NCBI GenBank assembly: GCA_026225945.1
Contig: JAMJFZ010001816.1
Span: 8,149,001 to 8,213,000 of the forward strand
Direction of reading: 5' to 3'
DNA from: Cricetomys ansorgei
Taxonomy: Eukaryota > Chordata > Mammalia > Rodentia > Nesomyidae
DNA: 64,000 nucleotides
Shown: positions 32,560 through 43,527 of the stretch, piece after piece
Position numbering within the stretch: the first letter of the stretch is position 1
How the letters are laid out: each line of letters starts with the position of its first letter
Program-made: the position numbers and the translations under genes
Notes under the pieces: model-generated
The model's input: the letters and a program-made list of their open reading frames with translations, nothing else
Database searches by the model: none
Told to the model about the DNA's origin: nothing

Positions 32560-32711
32560 TCCACATCCCCTCCCTCCCAGTAGTCATGCACTCATCCTAG
32601 AGACCTATACTGTCACTTTATGTGAAACACAGGGACTTTGCAAGTGGTATTAAATAAAGCATTTTAAGAAAAAGAGTCATATTGCATTATCCAGAGGGCC
32701 CATGCCTGTGT
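32560..32711 (+). mobile_element. Ancient mammal-wide LTR-like element, left part
   Basis: CCTAGAGACCTATACTGTCACTTTATGTGAAACACAGGGACTTTGCAAGTGGTATTAAATAAAGCATTTTAAG..ATTATCCAGAGGGCCC keeps the order of an old mammalian repeat (GGGACTTTGCAGATGTGATTAAATTAAGGATTTTGAG..GGATTATCCAGGTGGGCCC). The element continues at 33046 after a later insertion. I do not name the family. Confidence 0.6.
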
Positions 32712-33045
32712 ACTACTGCTATAACAGAATTCCACACACTGGGCAAATTTATAACAATAGAAGTCCATGTGGGTTGTCGTTCCAAGGACCGGGAATTCCA
32801 AGAACATGACACTGGCTGTCTTTCATGAGAAACCAATCCACGCTGGAAAGCTGAGAGACAAGCGAGCATTCTAGGCATATGCCGGCTCTCACATAACAAA
32901 CCTTCCAAGATAATGGATGTTATCCTTTCTGTGGGCGGTGCCTCTGTAACAGAACCATTTCTTAAATTATTTCCTAGTCTTGGTGTTGTCTCAATGACCT
33001 TTAAATTTCACCATGAGTTTGAAGAGGATATCCAAACCATAGAAG
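32712..33045 (-). mobile_element. MaLR LTR nested in the older element
   Basis: TGTGTACTACTGCTATAACAGAATTCCACACACTGGGCAAATTTATAACAATAG at the left and ACCTTTAAATTTCACCATGAG..GATATCCAAACCATAG at the right are the two ends of a reverse MST-like LTR. The 95-codon frame beginning 32913 straddles the LTR and the older element, so it is not a gene. Confidence 0.7.
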
Positions 33046-33345
33046 ATCCTAAATATCACCACGTGCTCTTACAAGAGGTTGCCTTAGCACAGACAGAAGG
33101 AAGCAATGCAGCCGTAGTCAGTGTGTCCCTTCTGTCAGGAAGGGTCATAGCATCAGCAACTACCAGGGTTAGGAAGCTAATCTCCCACCAGAAGCTATAG
33201 GGGAGGGCAGTGTTCTTGCTTCAGGTCCAGTGAAACTGATGGCAGATTTCTAGTCTCTTGAAGTATGAAAAAATTAATCGCTGTCACTTCAACCCTGCAA
33301 GTCTGTGGCGTTTGTTACAGCAGCTCTCGGAAACAGCATCATGGG
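33046..33345 (+). mobile_element. Ancient mammal-wide LTR-like element, right part
   Basis: Resumes as CCTAAATATCACCACGTGCTCTTACAAGAGG, AGCAATGCAGCCG, CCACCAGAAGCTATAGG, CAGGTCCAGTGAAACTGATGGCAGATTTCTAGTCTC and GTCTGTGGCGTTTGTTACAGCAGCTC. This matches the 3' half of the same old element (CCAGTGAAACTGATTTCGGACTTC..GTTTGTGGTAATTTGTTACAGCAGC). Confidence 0.6.
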
Positions 33346-35192
33346 GAGGAAACTCAGTTAAGCTGCCAGATGACTGTGTGGAGGCTCCTTCACAACCTTG
33401 AACTTCCTTCATCAAGCTTTTCAGCTTGAGAAAGTGGTAAACTTCTGGCTTCTCTCAGTCACAATGATTCGTGGTTCCTGTGTAAGTAGTCAAACCTAAG
33501 AACAACCAGGAGTTATGTCATTTAACCCTCTGTCTCCAAGCCAAGATATAACTAAATCACACAGAACGAATAGATGTCTACCCTCGTAAGAAAATTTAGT
33601 ATCACTTTTTCCATACAGTCATAGGAAGTAGGTAGGTAGGCAAAGCTTTTCATCCCAGCTTGGCGCTGCTTGCTTCTTTCCATAATTGGTCTCCAGATAC
33701 ATGGAAATAATATTCTTACTGCAAAAGGTTTTATAAGTCAGAGAAACGTTTTCAGTGGTGTGAAAGTAAGTATTTTACTATTCGTTACATGTATTATAGA
33801 ACATGGAAATTCGGGGAGGTCTTGAATACATTGAAAGGTATTTGAAAATCATTCTGGCTTTGACCAATACCTTTTATCTGTTGGTTGAGGATTATCTTAT
33901 TGTGAATTGTCCATTCTGGTTATTTGCATGGGATTTGCTTTTATTTCAGATCTGAGATTCGCCATCTGGAGCAAATTATGTAATCTCTTTAGGTTTCTGT
34001 CTCCTTGGTGAAGCAAAGCTTCTTCCCAGCATCCCTGATCAGTGTGATGACGTACTCATAGCATGTCTGCCACATGATAAGGGTTGAGTCACTGGAAATT
34101 AAAAGAACAGATAAATATGATCGTGTAAATTAGCAGGTGACAGTTTGAAAAGTCAGGTTTCAGTTTTATAGTCTTCAATACCAATCGAAGGCCAGTTGGC
34201 CCTGAACATGTTTGTTGTATGTTATATTCCTATAACACATTTGTTTGTATAAAGATTTTTTTCTTTATAAATTTTCAGTCTGCATGAGAATTATTTTCTA
34301 TAAAGTTTAAACCATCACACATTTATTTTGGAGATAAGTAAGTAAGTGCTCAGAAGCAGATGATATACTAAGACATTGGCATGGAAGGTGAGCGAAGGAA
34401 AAGTTTCAGAAAAGGAGCTTTGAGCAAGATGGAGGAGGAGGCAGATATGCTATGACCCTTCCTGACGTAAGGGACGCACTGACTGTGGCTGCATTGCTTC
34501 CCTCTGTCTGTGCTAAGGCAAGGAGAAAAACTGAAAGGGATTGTGTGAGCAAGAGAAAGCGGCTTGTGGGGTGCCATTACTGCACAACAATTAACTACAT
34601 CGCTTTTACCCCTGGGTTAGGTTAAGGTCTTTTTCAGACAGCTGCAGAACTCCAAAGGTGCTTTCCTACCCCAAACACTGAGAGTCTGCAGGCGTGGAAT
34701 GGTGACCAGATTCAGGTGAATGTCAGAAACTCGATCAGAAGTTCAGAGAGACATGTAAATAGACCAAAGATGGAAAGCATAGGAGAAATTGTTGCTGGTT
34801 ATTATGCATTTGTGTTAACAGCTGATCTCATTTAAGCCACACAAACTCTTACCATACTCTACTGTGCTGTAAGAGGAATATGAAATGTGTCTTACCCAAT
34901 ATAAAAATAATTATTAATTGCATATTAAGTATTCTAATTAATGCGTGTGTGATATTAATTTCTGCATGTCTTCCATTATATCATGCCAACAATAAACAGC
35001 TCCAGGCACGATTCTTCCTTCCTGAAGTATTTTCTTTATTTTTCTACTGTTTTTCCTTTTGTAGGTAAAGGACGATAAATGTTTCCTGTTTAATAACTTT
35101 TTAGAAATATGAAGAAAATTGTAAAACTTCTCCTCAATAGTGTCTTTTTTTTTTTTTTTTTTGTGCTAGAATATCTCCCCTGAATTTCTGTG
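33346..35192. other. Mostly anonymous sequence, with a likely MIR at 33950-34090
   Basis: CAGATCTGAGATTCGCC..GAGCAAATTATGTAATCTCTTTAGGTTTCTGTCTCC at 33950-34020 looks like a sense MIR core. A 19-base T run lies at 35144-35162. GTAG units occur at 33626-33640. Otherwise nothing recognised. Confidence 0.45.
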
Positions 35193-35590
35193 TGTTCTGG
35201 ATAGTTTTATGCTGACTTGACACAAGCTAAAGTCATCTGAGAGGAGAGAACCTCATTAAGAAAATGCCTTCTTAAGATTGGGCTATCCACGAGCCTGTAG
35301 GGTATTTTCTGCCCAGCCCATTGTGGGTGATACCATCTGAGGGTTGGTGGTCCCAGGTTCTATAAGAAAGCAGGCTGAGCAAGCCAGGAGGAGCAAGCTA
35401 GAAAGCAGCACCAATCTACATTCTCTTCATGAGTTCCTGCCTCCGGGTTCCGGTTCTCTTTGAGTTCAATTCTGATTTTCTTTGATGATGAACAGAGCTG
35501 TGGAAGTGGAAGTCAAATAAACCCTTACCTCCTAAACTTGCTTTTTGGTTATGGTGATTCATGGAACCAATCGAAGCCTGAACTAAGACA
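35193..35590 (+). mobile_element. Well-preserved rodent solo LTR (ERVL/MaLR-like)
   Basis: A 398-bp unit with TG..CA ends: TGTTCTGGATAGTTTTATGCTGACTTGACAC at the left, CAGCCCATTGTGGGTG, CTATAAGAAAGCAGGCTGAGCAAGCCAGGAGG (TATA-like), AAATAAACCC (poly-A signal) and GAACTAAGACA at the right. It is flanked by CTGTG (35188-35192) and CTATG (35591-35595), which match at 4 of 5 bases, plausible target duplications. It is a common rodent LTR whose exact family name I cannot give. Confidence 0.85.
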
Positions 35591-35607
35591 CTATGTAAGT
35601 TATTTCT

Positions 35608-35755
35608 GAGTCTGGTAAGATGGCTCAGGACATAAGACTGCTGGCCATGCATGCCTGTCAACTGACCTGAGAGAGCTTGACTCCCGGAACCAACACAAAA
35701 CTGAAAGGAAAGAACCAACTCCACAAAGTTGTTTTCTTAACTTTGCACAATAAAG
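35608..35755 (+). mobile_element. B3-type SINE
   Basis: GAGTCTGGTAAGATGGCTCAGG, GACTGCTGGCCATGC, GAGAGAGCTTGACTCCCGGAACC, GGAAAGAACCAACTCCACAAAGTTGTTTTC. This is the B3 order (GAGAACCGACTCC.CAAAGTTGTCCTC). Confidence 0.75.
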
Positions 35756-36263
35756 AACAAATTTCAAAGGGATCTTTCATAGATTTCCTTTCTTCATGAG
35801 TGACATTCTGCAGTAACATTTTTTTGTGGAATAATGGCAATTGCGAAGTGGGCTACAGATGTTAGTAAGGGTGAAAGCCGCTAACATTCTATGAGGGTTA
35901 GAAATCACGTGTCTTCAGTTTGCTAAAGATGAAGGTTCCATAATGAACAGAAAACTTCTACACAGCACAGGAGGAGGAAAGAGAAAACAAAAACCAGTCA
36001 TGGCTCATCATTTCTGCTCATTCCAGACTGTGAAGCAAAAAAATATAATCACTGGCGAGGCAGTTGAATTGTTGACTAGAAATGCTGTCATTTAGTTGTG
36101 AGCTTCTGGTTAACTTGTTTGTAGACTCCAAGAAGTGTCTTTTGTTTTTTATTTATTAAATGTTTTTATTTATTAAATTGTATAGTTCTCCCTAGTGCTG
36201 AAGAAGAAAGTGAGGTGTTACCAGTGTGGAATCGCCTCTGAACAGTGCTTTGAAGAAGGAGGC
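35756..36263. other. Anonymous sequence
   Basis: AT-rich. TTTTTATTTATTAAATGTTTTTATTTATTAAATTG at about 36146-36180 is a local 17-bp near-duplication. Nothing else. Confidence 0.5.
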
Positions 36264-36550
36264 TGAGGTGTTTGAATGAGAATGTCCCACACAGGCTCGT
36301 ATGCTTAAATGCTTGATCTCAAGTTGGAACCATTTAGGGAGGATTGGGAGGTATGGCCTCTCATTATCTGCCTGCTGCCAGTGAATAAGGATGTAGAGCT
36401 CTCAGCTACTGCTCCAGAGCGCACCTGTCTGCTTCCAGCCACAGTGAGTGTGGACCAACCCTTTGAATCTGTAAGCAAGGCCCTAATTAAATACTTCCTT
36501 TTATAAGACCTGCTGCCATCGTGGTGTCTCATCGCAGCAACAGAATGGTA
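36264..36550 (+). mobile_element. Rodent MT-type MaLR LTR, internally deleted
   Basis: TGAGGTGTTTGAATGAGAATGTCCCACACAGGCTCG at the left, GATGTAGAGCTCTCAGCTACTGCTCC, CCCTAATTAAATACTTCC, GACCTGCTGCCATCGTGGTGTCTC and GCAACAGAATGG at the right. Length is about 287 bp against about 390 for the 15.3 kb copy. The end is followed by an (AAAAC)n run to 36578. Confidence 0.82.
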
Positions 36551-36578
36551 AAAACAAAAACAAACAAAAACAAAACAA

Positions 36579-37449
36579 CACCAGATACCCAGTCCCCAAA
36601 TAGATTTGTTGGAAGAAAATGAGAGTTGGTTATTCCCAACCCCATGGCTTTGCAAGAGATGGATGAAGTCACAAGTACAGTCTAATAAACAGTTGGGACT
36701 CGTGGGGAAGAACACATAGGTCTTAGTCGAGGTCTCTTCTTATTTTAACATGTAGTCGCCAGGGAGATAGAAAGATACCACATAATTTGAAGAAGGCAAA
36801 TAAATAGACTGTTATTGAAACGAAGGGGCAAGAGATCCTCTCTTAGTCCTGGGAGCAGCTTGCACCCACAGCAGACTATGTAGTCGATACCCCATGGGAA
36901 CAAACTACTCCCCTGCCTCGGAGTAGGGACACAAACATTGGATTGTTGCTGAGCTGGTGGCAGGTGGTTGTGTGTCCTCTGCCAATATGTGTCTCTTTCC
37001 TTTGATAATAGTGTTCAGAATTCTTGATGAATAGTTGGATGAATTTCCTGAGTTTCTGGGTACAGATTCAAATCAATAGACCTGTGATACCCTTGAAAGA
37101 TAATACCAGTTTCAATTAACATAGGCATCTATGAAAGAAGCTACATAATCTTGAACTACTTAAATTTCTTTTAATCAATCCAAACAAAACACATTGGAAG
37201 TATATTGTAAAACTAGATAATGATTTTTAAACCAAGGTCTACACAGAATGCATTATATGTAATGCCTTTTATCTAGACAGCTTATACTTAATTAGCCTGT
37301 TTTAATTTCATCTCTATTGTCTTACATGATGTCACCAAGACTTTCTGTTATTCAGACTAAACCTTATAATTGAAGGTGGTAATGATAATTCATCTGACTC
37401 CAGTCCCTTTTGCTTTACAGACTCTTTGTTGTTTACTGCTCAAGGCTGA
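36579..37449. other. Anonymous AT-rich sequence
   Basis: Nothing recognised. Confidence 0.5.
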
Positions 37450-37612
37450 ATTGAGATGTTTGGGGCCAGATATTGTGTTCTGGACCATTGCACACTGTAG
37501 GGTGTATCTCTGGCCTCTACCTTGAAACCAGTCACACCTTCAACTGTGACTACAGAAAACTGTCCTCAGAGTTTATCAAATACCCTAGGAGAAGTTGTTC
37601 TTTGAGAAAAAC
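37450..37612 (+). mobile_element. MER20 (hAT-Charlie non-autonomous DNA transposon)
   Basis: TTGAGATGTTTGGGGCCAGATATTG, CATTGCACACTGTAGGGTGTATCTCTGGCCTCTACC, CTTCAACTGTGACTACAGAAAACTGTCC and the terminal TTCTTTGAGAAA correspond in order to MER20 (GGGGCCGGAT.ATTC..CATTGTAGGATG..CATCCCTGGCCTCTACC..GTTGAGAACC). Terminal inverted repeats are largely lost. Confidence 0.75.
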
Positions 37613-37696
37613 TTTTGCTTTAAAGGAATAAGCTTTTGGAGTCCAGAAAGTTTTGAACTTTGGATAAAGAACTGGTGAAAAGAGACTTGGGCCAGG

Positions 37697-37850
37697 TTTC
37701 TTTTTTCATGACAGGGTTTCCTTGTGCAGTTCTGGCTGTCCTGGAACTTGTTCTGTGGATCAGGCTGGCCTTGAACTCACAGACATCCACCTGCCTCTGC
37801 CTACCAAGTACTGGGATTAAAGGTGTGTACCACCATCGACCAACTAATGG
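37697..37850 (-). mobile_element. B1 SINE
   Basis: Reads TTTTCATGACAGGGTTTCCTTGTGC, GGCTGTCCTGGAACTTG, GATCAGGCTGGCCTTGAACTCACAGACATCC, CCACCTGCCTCTGCCTACC, GGGATTAAAGGTGTGTACCACCATCG, a full reverse-complement B1 with moderate divergence. Confidence 0.95.
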
Positions 37851-39239
37851 GGGAGGGGTTTTATTTTAAATATACCTGCTATTTGACATGCAGAAAAATA
37901 TGGTTGAAATGTTAGGATAGCCATATACAAATATTCCAATGTTGAATTTGTCTTAACGTTATTAGAGCTCTGTTTGTGTATTTTATTAATGTCATAGTTC
38001 TTTTCTCCTTAAAGGCACAACTTTCACATTTCTAAGAGAAACTACACCATTGATGCTATTTAATATGTAGAAATGAATGAGATCAAATAGGTTTTAGAAA
38101 CATGGATATTAAAGTTGTACATGAATAGTTTTAAATTGTGTTCTTCTAAACGATCTGATTTTGCCTAGTATATGTTGATCAGAGAATATCATGGAGAATA
38201 TAACATGATATTTTAGTGATCACACACACAAACACCAACTACAAATGTACATGTGTAATATCAACTCTAACATGGTTCCTGAGGAACAAAAAGAGCAGTA
38301 AATTGCAAATAATTCAATTTCTGAGAAATCTTGGGTCTCTGAACTTTAGGGAAAGGGAGTCACTCACCTTGTATTTCCTCATGACTGATCGTAGATCAGT
38401 CAAATAGAAATGTCAGAGGCTGTTGACAGAACAAGAATAATGGGCATACATTTATAGTCTTTGTCAGTAGCCCAGGAGATCAATTGCCCTGTTGACCAAG
38501 ACCAAGTATTTCCTTTACTGTGTGAACTTTGAGAAAAAAGGTTTTCAGCCACAGTTTATACCCAGGTGCTATGCTGGCCTTTTTTAACACTTTCTCAATT
38601 GCCTTTTTCTAGGCAAAGGAAATTTGAAGGTCTACAAAGATCATTAAACTTGCTTTCCTTTGGCTAATGTTTACTAAGCAATGAACTGGCAGATGTGTTC
38701 GTTCACTCTAGTGGCCAGTAAACAGTTGGGAAATGATGGGGCAGGTATTTAGGATGTTTGTCAGACAACACTTACCAGCTCCATTTGTAGATTAGTCACA
38801 TAAGAAAGAACTTAAGTCATTGGATGTTGAGCACATTTCTTATTTGAATGTGATGGCCCAGCTGTCATATCTGTAATGTGTTAATGCTGGGTAAGATTTT
38901 GTAAAATAAATGGTTGATTGCTTTACTTTGACATTATTTTTTCAAACACAGTATTGGTTGATGTTGTAGACCCAGAGGTAGTTATTTGAACCTATGCATT
39001 ATTCTAGGTTTAAAAGTTGATTCTCTTATACCAACTAAAATGTGTTCAGAAATTTTTATTTTGTTTGATTCTCAAAAATACATTCCTATATTTTTGTAAA
39101 TGAATGTTGTAAGTATCTGAATTGAAAACAAATTAAATCCTTCAGGAAATAACATTTAAGAAGGTGTTCCATTTATGAGTATAATTATTCCCATTAATAT
39201 ATTACTAAATGTAACTTATAATACTGGAGTTAGTGTATT
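37851..39239. other. Anonymous AT-rich sequence
   Basis: Nothing recognised. A short CACACACA run lies at 38221-38229. Confidence 0.5.
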
Positions 39240-39620
39240 ACTCCTGGGTGAAAGAAATGTCATAGATCATTTGGAAAATCATCTGGCAATATGAAGAAAG
39301 GTTCTTTCAAATCTCCAACTTTGAGACAGATAATTCTAAGTTTGGGGATTTATCCAAAGAAGATCATCTTACATACAGAAAGGTTTTGGTACAAAGGTGT
39401 TCATTGTCATGTTATATAGAATAGTAGAGAAAGGGGAAAACAGTGTTAGCCAATAAAAATAAAATTGAAATAGCTTGTGGTCTATCACTCTAAGAATGTA
39501 TACAGAGACTTCATATATGCTAATAATTGGGACAATGAAAATTTGACTCATGATACAATGCTTACTAAGAGAAGCACTATACAAATTTATATACATATAA
39601 GTTATACACCAAAATAATAT
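39240..39620 (+). mobile_element. Old mammalian L1 (L1M-like) 3' fragment
   Basis: ATCATCTGGCAATATGAAG, GACAGATAATTCTAAGTTTGGGGATTTATCCAAAG, TTTGGTACAAAGGTGTTCATTGTCATGTTATATAG, AATAGTAGAGAAAGGGGAAAAC and TGACTCATGATACAATGCTTACTAAGAG follow the ORF2-end/3'UTR order of mammalian L1. The lack of rodent Lx landmarks suggests an older subfamily. Confidence 0.75.
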
Positions 39621-40359
39621 AAAAGAGTTTCATTTCCAACAAGATGTACACATTTAAAAATGGTTACTATATAGCTCTAATCTTCATGTGTCTATCTCTT
39701 AGACTAGTTGTGTTTTTCTTTCAAACATGAAACCTGATAATGTCTGTGAAATGACTATAGCCCCAGATCTTGGGCACACCATTTTCCCAGTTAATCCAAC
39801 TTCATCTGTCTTGAATAAAAGTAATCAACCATTTGAATTGTGATAAGCTTGTCTTGTACCCGATTTCGATTCCTTGATGACATTGCTCAGTCTAATTTCC
39901 AGGATGTGTTATATCCAGTCCTACCTGTCTAAGTCTCAGCCTCCAAAGCAATCAACAAGTGAATTTTCACTGCTAGTATTTGATTCTTTCCTTATGTGCT
40001 TCCTAGTGTTCACACCTTTGAGCTAGAATTTCAAGAAGCGTCTATTCCTCTGTTTGGTAAACAAAAATGGAACATTATACCCGTGGGCCTTCCTTCTTTG
40101 CCCTTCCAATGGGATATGAGTACTAGGTGGTCATTATGAGAGGTACCAGATGTACGATCACCATAGTTGCCTCCAGTCTTCAGCAACCACAAAATCACTG
40201 GACTATGCAGACTTACGTGTGTACATTGACAGGAGTTTGGGGACATGTGGGGACATCTGCAAAAATGGAATGTGGGAAATATAAAATGCCAAGTATACAT
40301 CACGCAGAGAGGACTCACATCTCGAACATTTTGAGAACTGCAAAAATTAAACTCTAAAA
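39621..40359. other. Anonymous sequence
   Basis: Nothing recognised. Confidence 0.5.
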
Positions 40360-41011
40360 ATACACTGAATCAACAAACAGATTAATGAAATCAATAAACA
40401 GATTAATGAACTGAACAGACAGTTCTCAAAAGAAATACAACTGGCCAGTAATTATTTGAAAAATGTGAGCTCTCCTTAGCCATCAGGAAAATGCTAATTA
40501 AAACTACTTTGAGACTCAATCACATACCAAGCAAAAGGGCAGTCATCAAGTAAACAAACAAGAAATGCTGGCAAAAATAAGGTAAAACAGGGACATTTAT
40601 ACACTCTCAGTAGGAATATCAACTGCCATGGTCACTACGTAAATCAATATGGAGGTTTCACAAAAAATAAATAATAGAACTACTGTTTGACCCCACTATA
40701 ACACTTGTTGGCATAAATCCAAAGGACCTAGAAGTCAAGGTACCGCAGAGATACTTTGTATATCTACGTTTATTGCTGTGTTCTTCACAATGGCTAGGAA
40801 AATGGAGTCACGGATAAAGAAAATGTGGTGAGCATACAGAACAAAACCTTTTTAGTCATAAAGAAATATGAAGTCATGACATTTTCAAGAACATGGATAG
40901 GGCTGGAAATTATTATGCTAAGAGAAATAAGCCAGACACAGAAAGACAATTAAAGCACATTTTCTCTCATATGAAGAATCTGGATTTAAAAGTGTGTATA
41001 TGTTTGGAGGG
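40360..41011 (+). mobile_element. Rodent L1 (Lx-like) 3' region, 5' part
   Basis: Includes GACAGTTCTCAAAAGAAATACAACTGGCC, AGCCATCAGGAAAATGCTAATTAAAACTACTTTGAGA, CACAATGGCTAGGAAAATGGAG, GATAAAGAAAATGTGGTG and GAAATAAGCCAGACACAGAAAGAC, standard ORF2-tail/3'UTR landmarks. A 21-bp unit AAACAGATTAATGAAATCAAT is tandemly repeated near 40376-40412. The element is split by the LTR at 41012. Confidence 0.88.
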
Positions 41012-41344
41012 TGTGGTGGTTTCAATGAAAATGGCCTCTGTAAGCCCATAGGGAATGACACTACTAGGAGGTGTGGTCTTGTTGGAATAGTGGCCCTGTT
41101 GGAGGAAGTGTCACCGGGGGTGGGCTTCAGGTTTTAGAAGCTCAATCCAAGTCCAGTGTCACTCTCTTCCCGATGTCTGCAGGTCCAGATGTAGAACTCT
41201 GCTCCTCCAGCACCGTGTCTGCCTGCGAGCTGCCATGACGACAATGGACTACACCTCTGAACCAGTATGCCAGTCTCAGAGAAATGTTTTCCTTTAAAAG
41301 AGTTGCGTGGTCATGGTGTCTTTCCACAACTAAAATTAAGACTT
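41012..41344 (+). mobile_element. MT-type MaLR solo LTR inserted in the L1 3'UTR
   Basis: TGTGGTGGTTTCAATGAAAATGGCC opens it; GTGTGGTCTTGTTGGAATAG, TTGGAGGAAGTGTCACC, CCAGATGTAGAACTC and GCGTGGTCATGGTGTC follow; it closes near AAAATTAAGAC. The pentamer GAGGG occurs on both sides (41007-41011 and 41345-41349), a candidate target duplication. Confidence 0.88.
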
Positions 41345-41590
41345 GAGGGGTGTGGTAGACAAAGGGAACCATGAGAGGGAAGGAAGAAGCCTTAGCAGAG
41401 AGGGCAAGTGGGTAAAGGGAGGGTGGTGGAATTCATGTGACACGGAAACAGAACAGAACGGCTCAGGGTATTTGAAGAGGAATAGGTCCGGCAAGAAACA
41501 GGTGGAAGGCACTAGGGAGGACAATGATGGGAGGGAGGGTTAATAAAAACAAGTCATTATGATATATGTGGATTAAAATTCCAAAACAAA
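41345..41590 (+). mobile_element. Rodent L1 3'UTR, continuation after the LTR
   Basis: Purine-rich GAGGGAAGGAAGAAGCC..GGTAAAGGGAGGG..GGGAGGGAGGGTTAATAAAAACAAG, then CATTATGATATATGTGG. G-rich 3'UTR of this kind is typical of rodent L1 and completes the element interrupted at 41012. The 66-codon frame at 41343-41543 is not a gene. Confidence 0.65.
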
Positions 41591-43336
41591 ACCAGTCACT
41601 TTTTATGCTAACTTAAAATTAATTATTAAAAAAATACATCTAAAGTGTTTTTAAAAATTTTACCAACCTTATTATTAAAAACTTTCCAGTAAAAAACATC
41701 ACACGCCAAAATGAACCAGACCCAAAGTCTCTGCGTCTCAATGAACCACAATAAAGTATGGCTAGCCATTCTGAAGCTGTGGAGTTCCGCATTAGATTTT
41801 GCACTTTCATTTTTATGTAGATTTTATATTTCGAAGTTAAATATTTAACTTCAAAAAGTACTGATTCTTAGTTAATACTCCATGTCTGGGTCCCCCTGTT
41901 AAATACCCTAACTTCCAATTTGTTAAATATGCTAAAATTTGAGACATGCTCCAAGAATAAAAAGAGGAGGAGGAAGTGGAGTTGAAGATGAGGAGCCAAG
42001 GGCAACTGTAAAGTCCCAGAGGAGGTAATTTTGTATAGTATATTTCAAACAGCAGACGGTAACCAGGTAGTTTGTAGTTTTGAAAATAATTATTCTTACT
42101 ACTTACACAGAAACTTGTTTTATGTTTTTTTTCTCAGAAGGATTAGCCCTTTAAAAAGAAAATCCCATTGAGAGTCTATGTCGTAGTTTATTTTTAGTTG
42201 TGTTTAAAATAATTGTTTTTCTGAACTAGTGGAAAAAGGGACGCATAGGCCTTGGCTTTTTGTACTGTCTTCAGGTGTTGGATTTCTGTGGGGGATGTGT
42301 GATTGCTTATGATCTGCACTTGAGGAGTGCTGGATCAATAAAAACACCTGAGCTCACATGTTTGGGATTCCACTGTTCAGTATGGCGCTGGTCGTGACAG
42401 CGGTTCCCTCTGCTGAGGTACCTGCAGAGTCTGCACATATGAGAATGCCCACTTGTCTTCCTTGCTGGGCTGCCACAACTGCATTCATCTACACCTCTGG
42501 GTTTACTTCCCCTCTTCTCTGAAGCAGGACTTGCACAGCTGGTTACCGTGCATTAAGAGTGGTGAGGCAACAGTTATCAGTGGATCTCCTTCTCTTCACA
42601 ACTCCCGTGGCAAATCTTTGTAGACAGAGCTCTTCTATTTTCTACACGTCTTCTTTATAACACATCAACGTGTAACTAGCCAGATTCGTGTGTTCCTCTG
42701 AGCAACACCTGTTGCAGATGTTTGGCATTTTTCTCTCTCTCACACACACACACGCACACACTACCAGCAAACTTTTATCTTCTGCCCTTCAATCCAAATT
42801 CACAAACGTGTCTCCTCGGTTCTAATATAAATCTCCACGTGGATTTATTTGCTGGCAGTTTGCAGCTGGGTCAAATGTACTTTGATCGGCATTCTGAGGA
42901 TAACCAGAGAAAGAATCTGTAATTGTCATCCTGGATTTGTAAAAGAGCATGCCTGCCAGCCCATCCATGGATTTCGTTTCCATATTTATGTTCCAGAATT
43001 CACTATCTATTTCCCAGGTTCTAAACTTACTCTTTCATGCCCGGGCACCGATCCCAGTAAATTATTTATTATGTTGTCCTCCTAGAGTGTTTGCAGAATA
43101 TTTTCTTATCTCTATCCCATTTGTCTTATTTTTGTGGCTGGGGCGGATTCTATTGGTAGATAAGGAAATCGATGTGATTTAAAGGATGTTAATCCCTTCC
43201 TTGCAAAACATCTCCCTTCCTAGCTCCTGTTTTAATTAGTCTGTCAAATTCCTGAGCTCTGGTCTATTTCCTCAGTTCCTACCCTAGGGTTTCAACTCCT
43301 TGCATGGTTGATGGTTAGCTAGCTAGTGTGCATTTT
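41591..43336. other. Anonymous sequence with a 20-bp perfect palindrome
   Basis: No recognised element. A perfect palindrome lies at 41833-41852. A GA-rich patch is at 41960-42000. A short (CA)n, CTCACACACACACACGCACACAC, is at 42740-42762. Confidence 0.5.
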
Positions 43337-43512
43337 ACTCCAGGTTGGTGCACTTTGAACTCCTTCAGCAGCACCTGTTCACCACGTTAAAACAAGCATT
43401 TCTAGGTCACCCCGGCATCCTGATTCAACAGGTCTTGAATGGAGTCAGAGCATTAGCATTCCATCAAGCACACAGGCTACTAGAAGCTGCAGATCGGATG
43501 GTGAGATTCTGC
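43337..43512 (+). mobile_element. MER5-like hAT-Charlie DNA transposon remnant
   Basis: CAGCAGCACCTGTTCACCACGTTAAAACAAGCATTTCTAGGTCACCCCGGCATCCTGATTCAACAGGTC follows the MER5A order (AGCATCACCTGGGAACTTGTTAGAAATGCA..CCCAGACCTACTGAATCAG). Terminal repeats are not clear. Confidence 0.5.
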
Positions 43513-43527
43513 ATCACTCCCCATCTG

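Noticed and set aside
32913..33200. A 95-codon frame with a protein-like appearance
   Set aside because: It crosses the boundary between a MaLR LTR and the older element it is inserted into, so it cannot be an ancestral gene.
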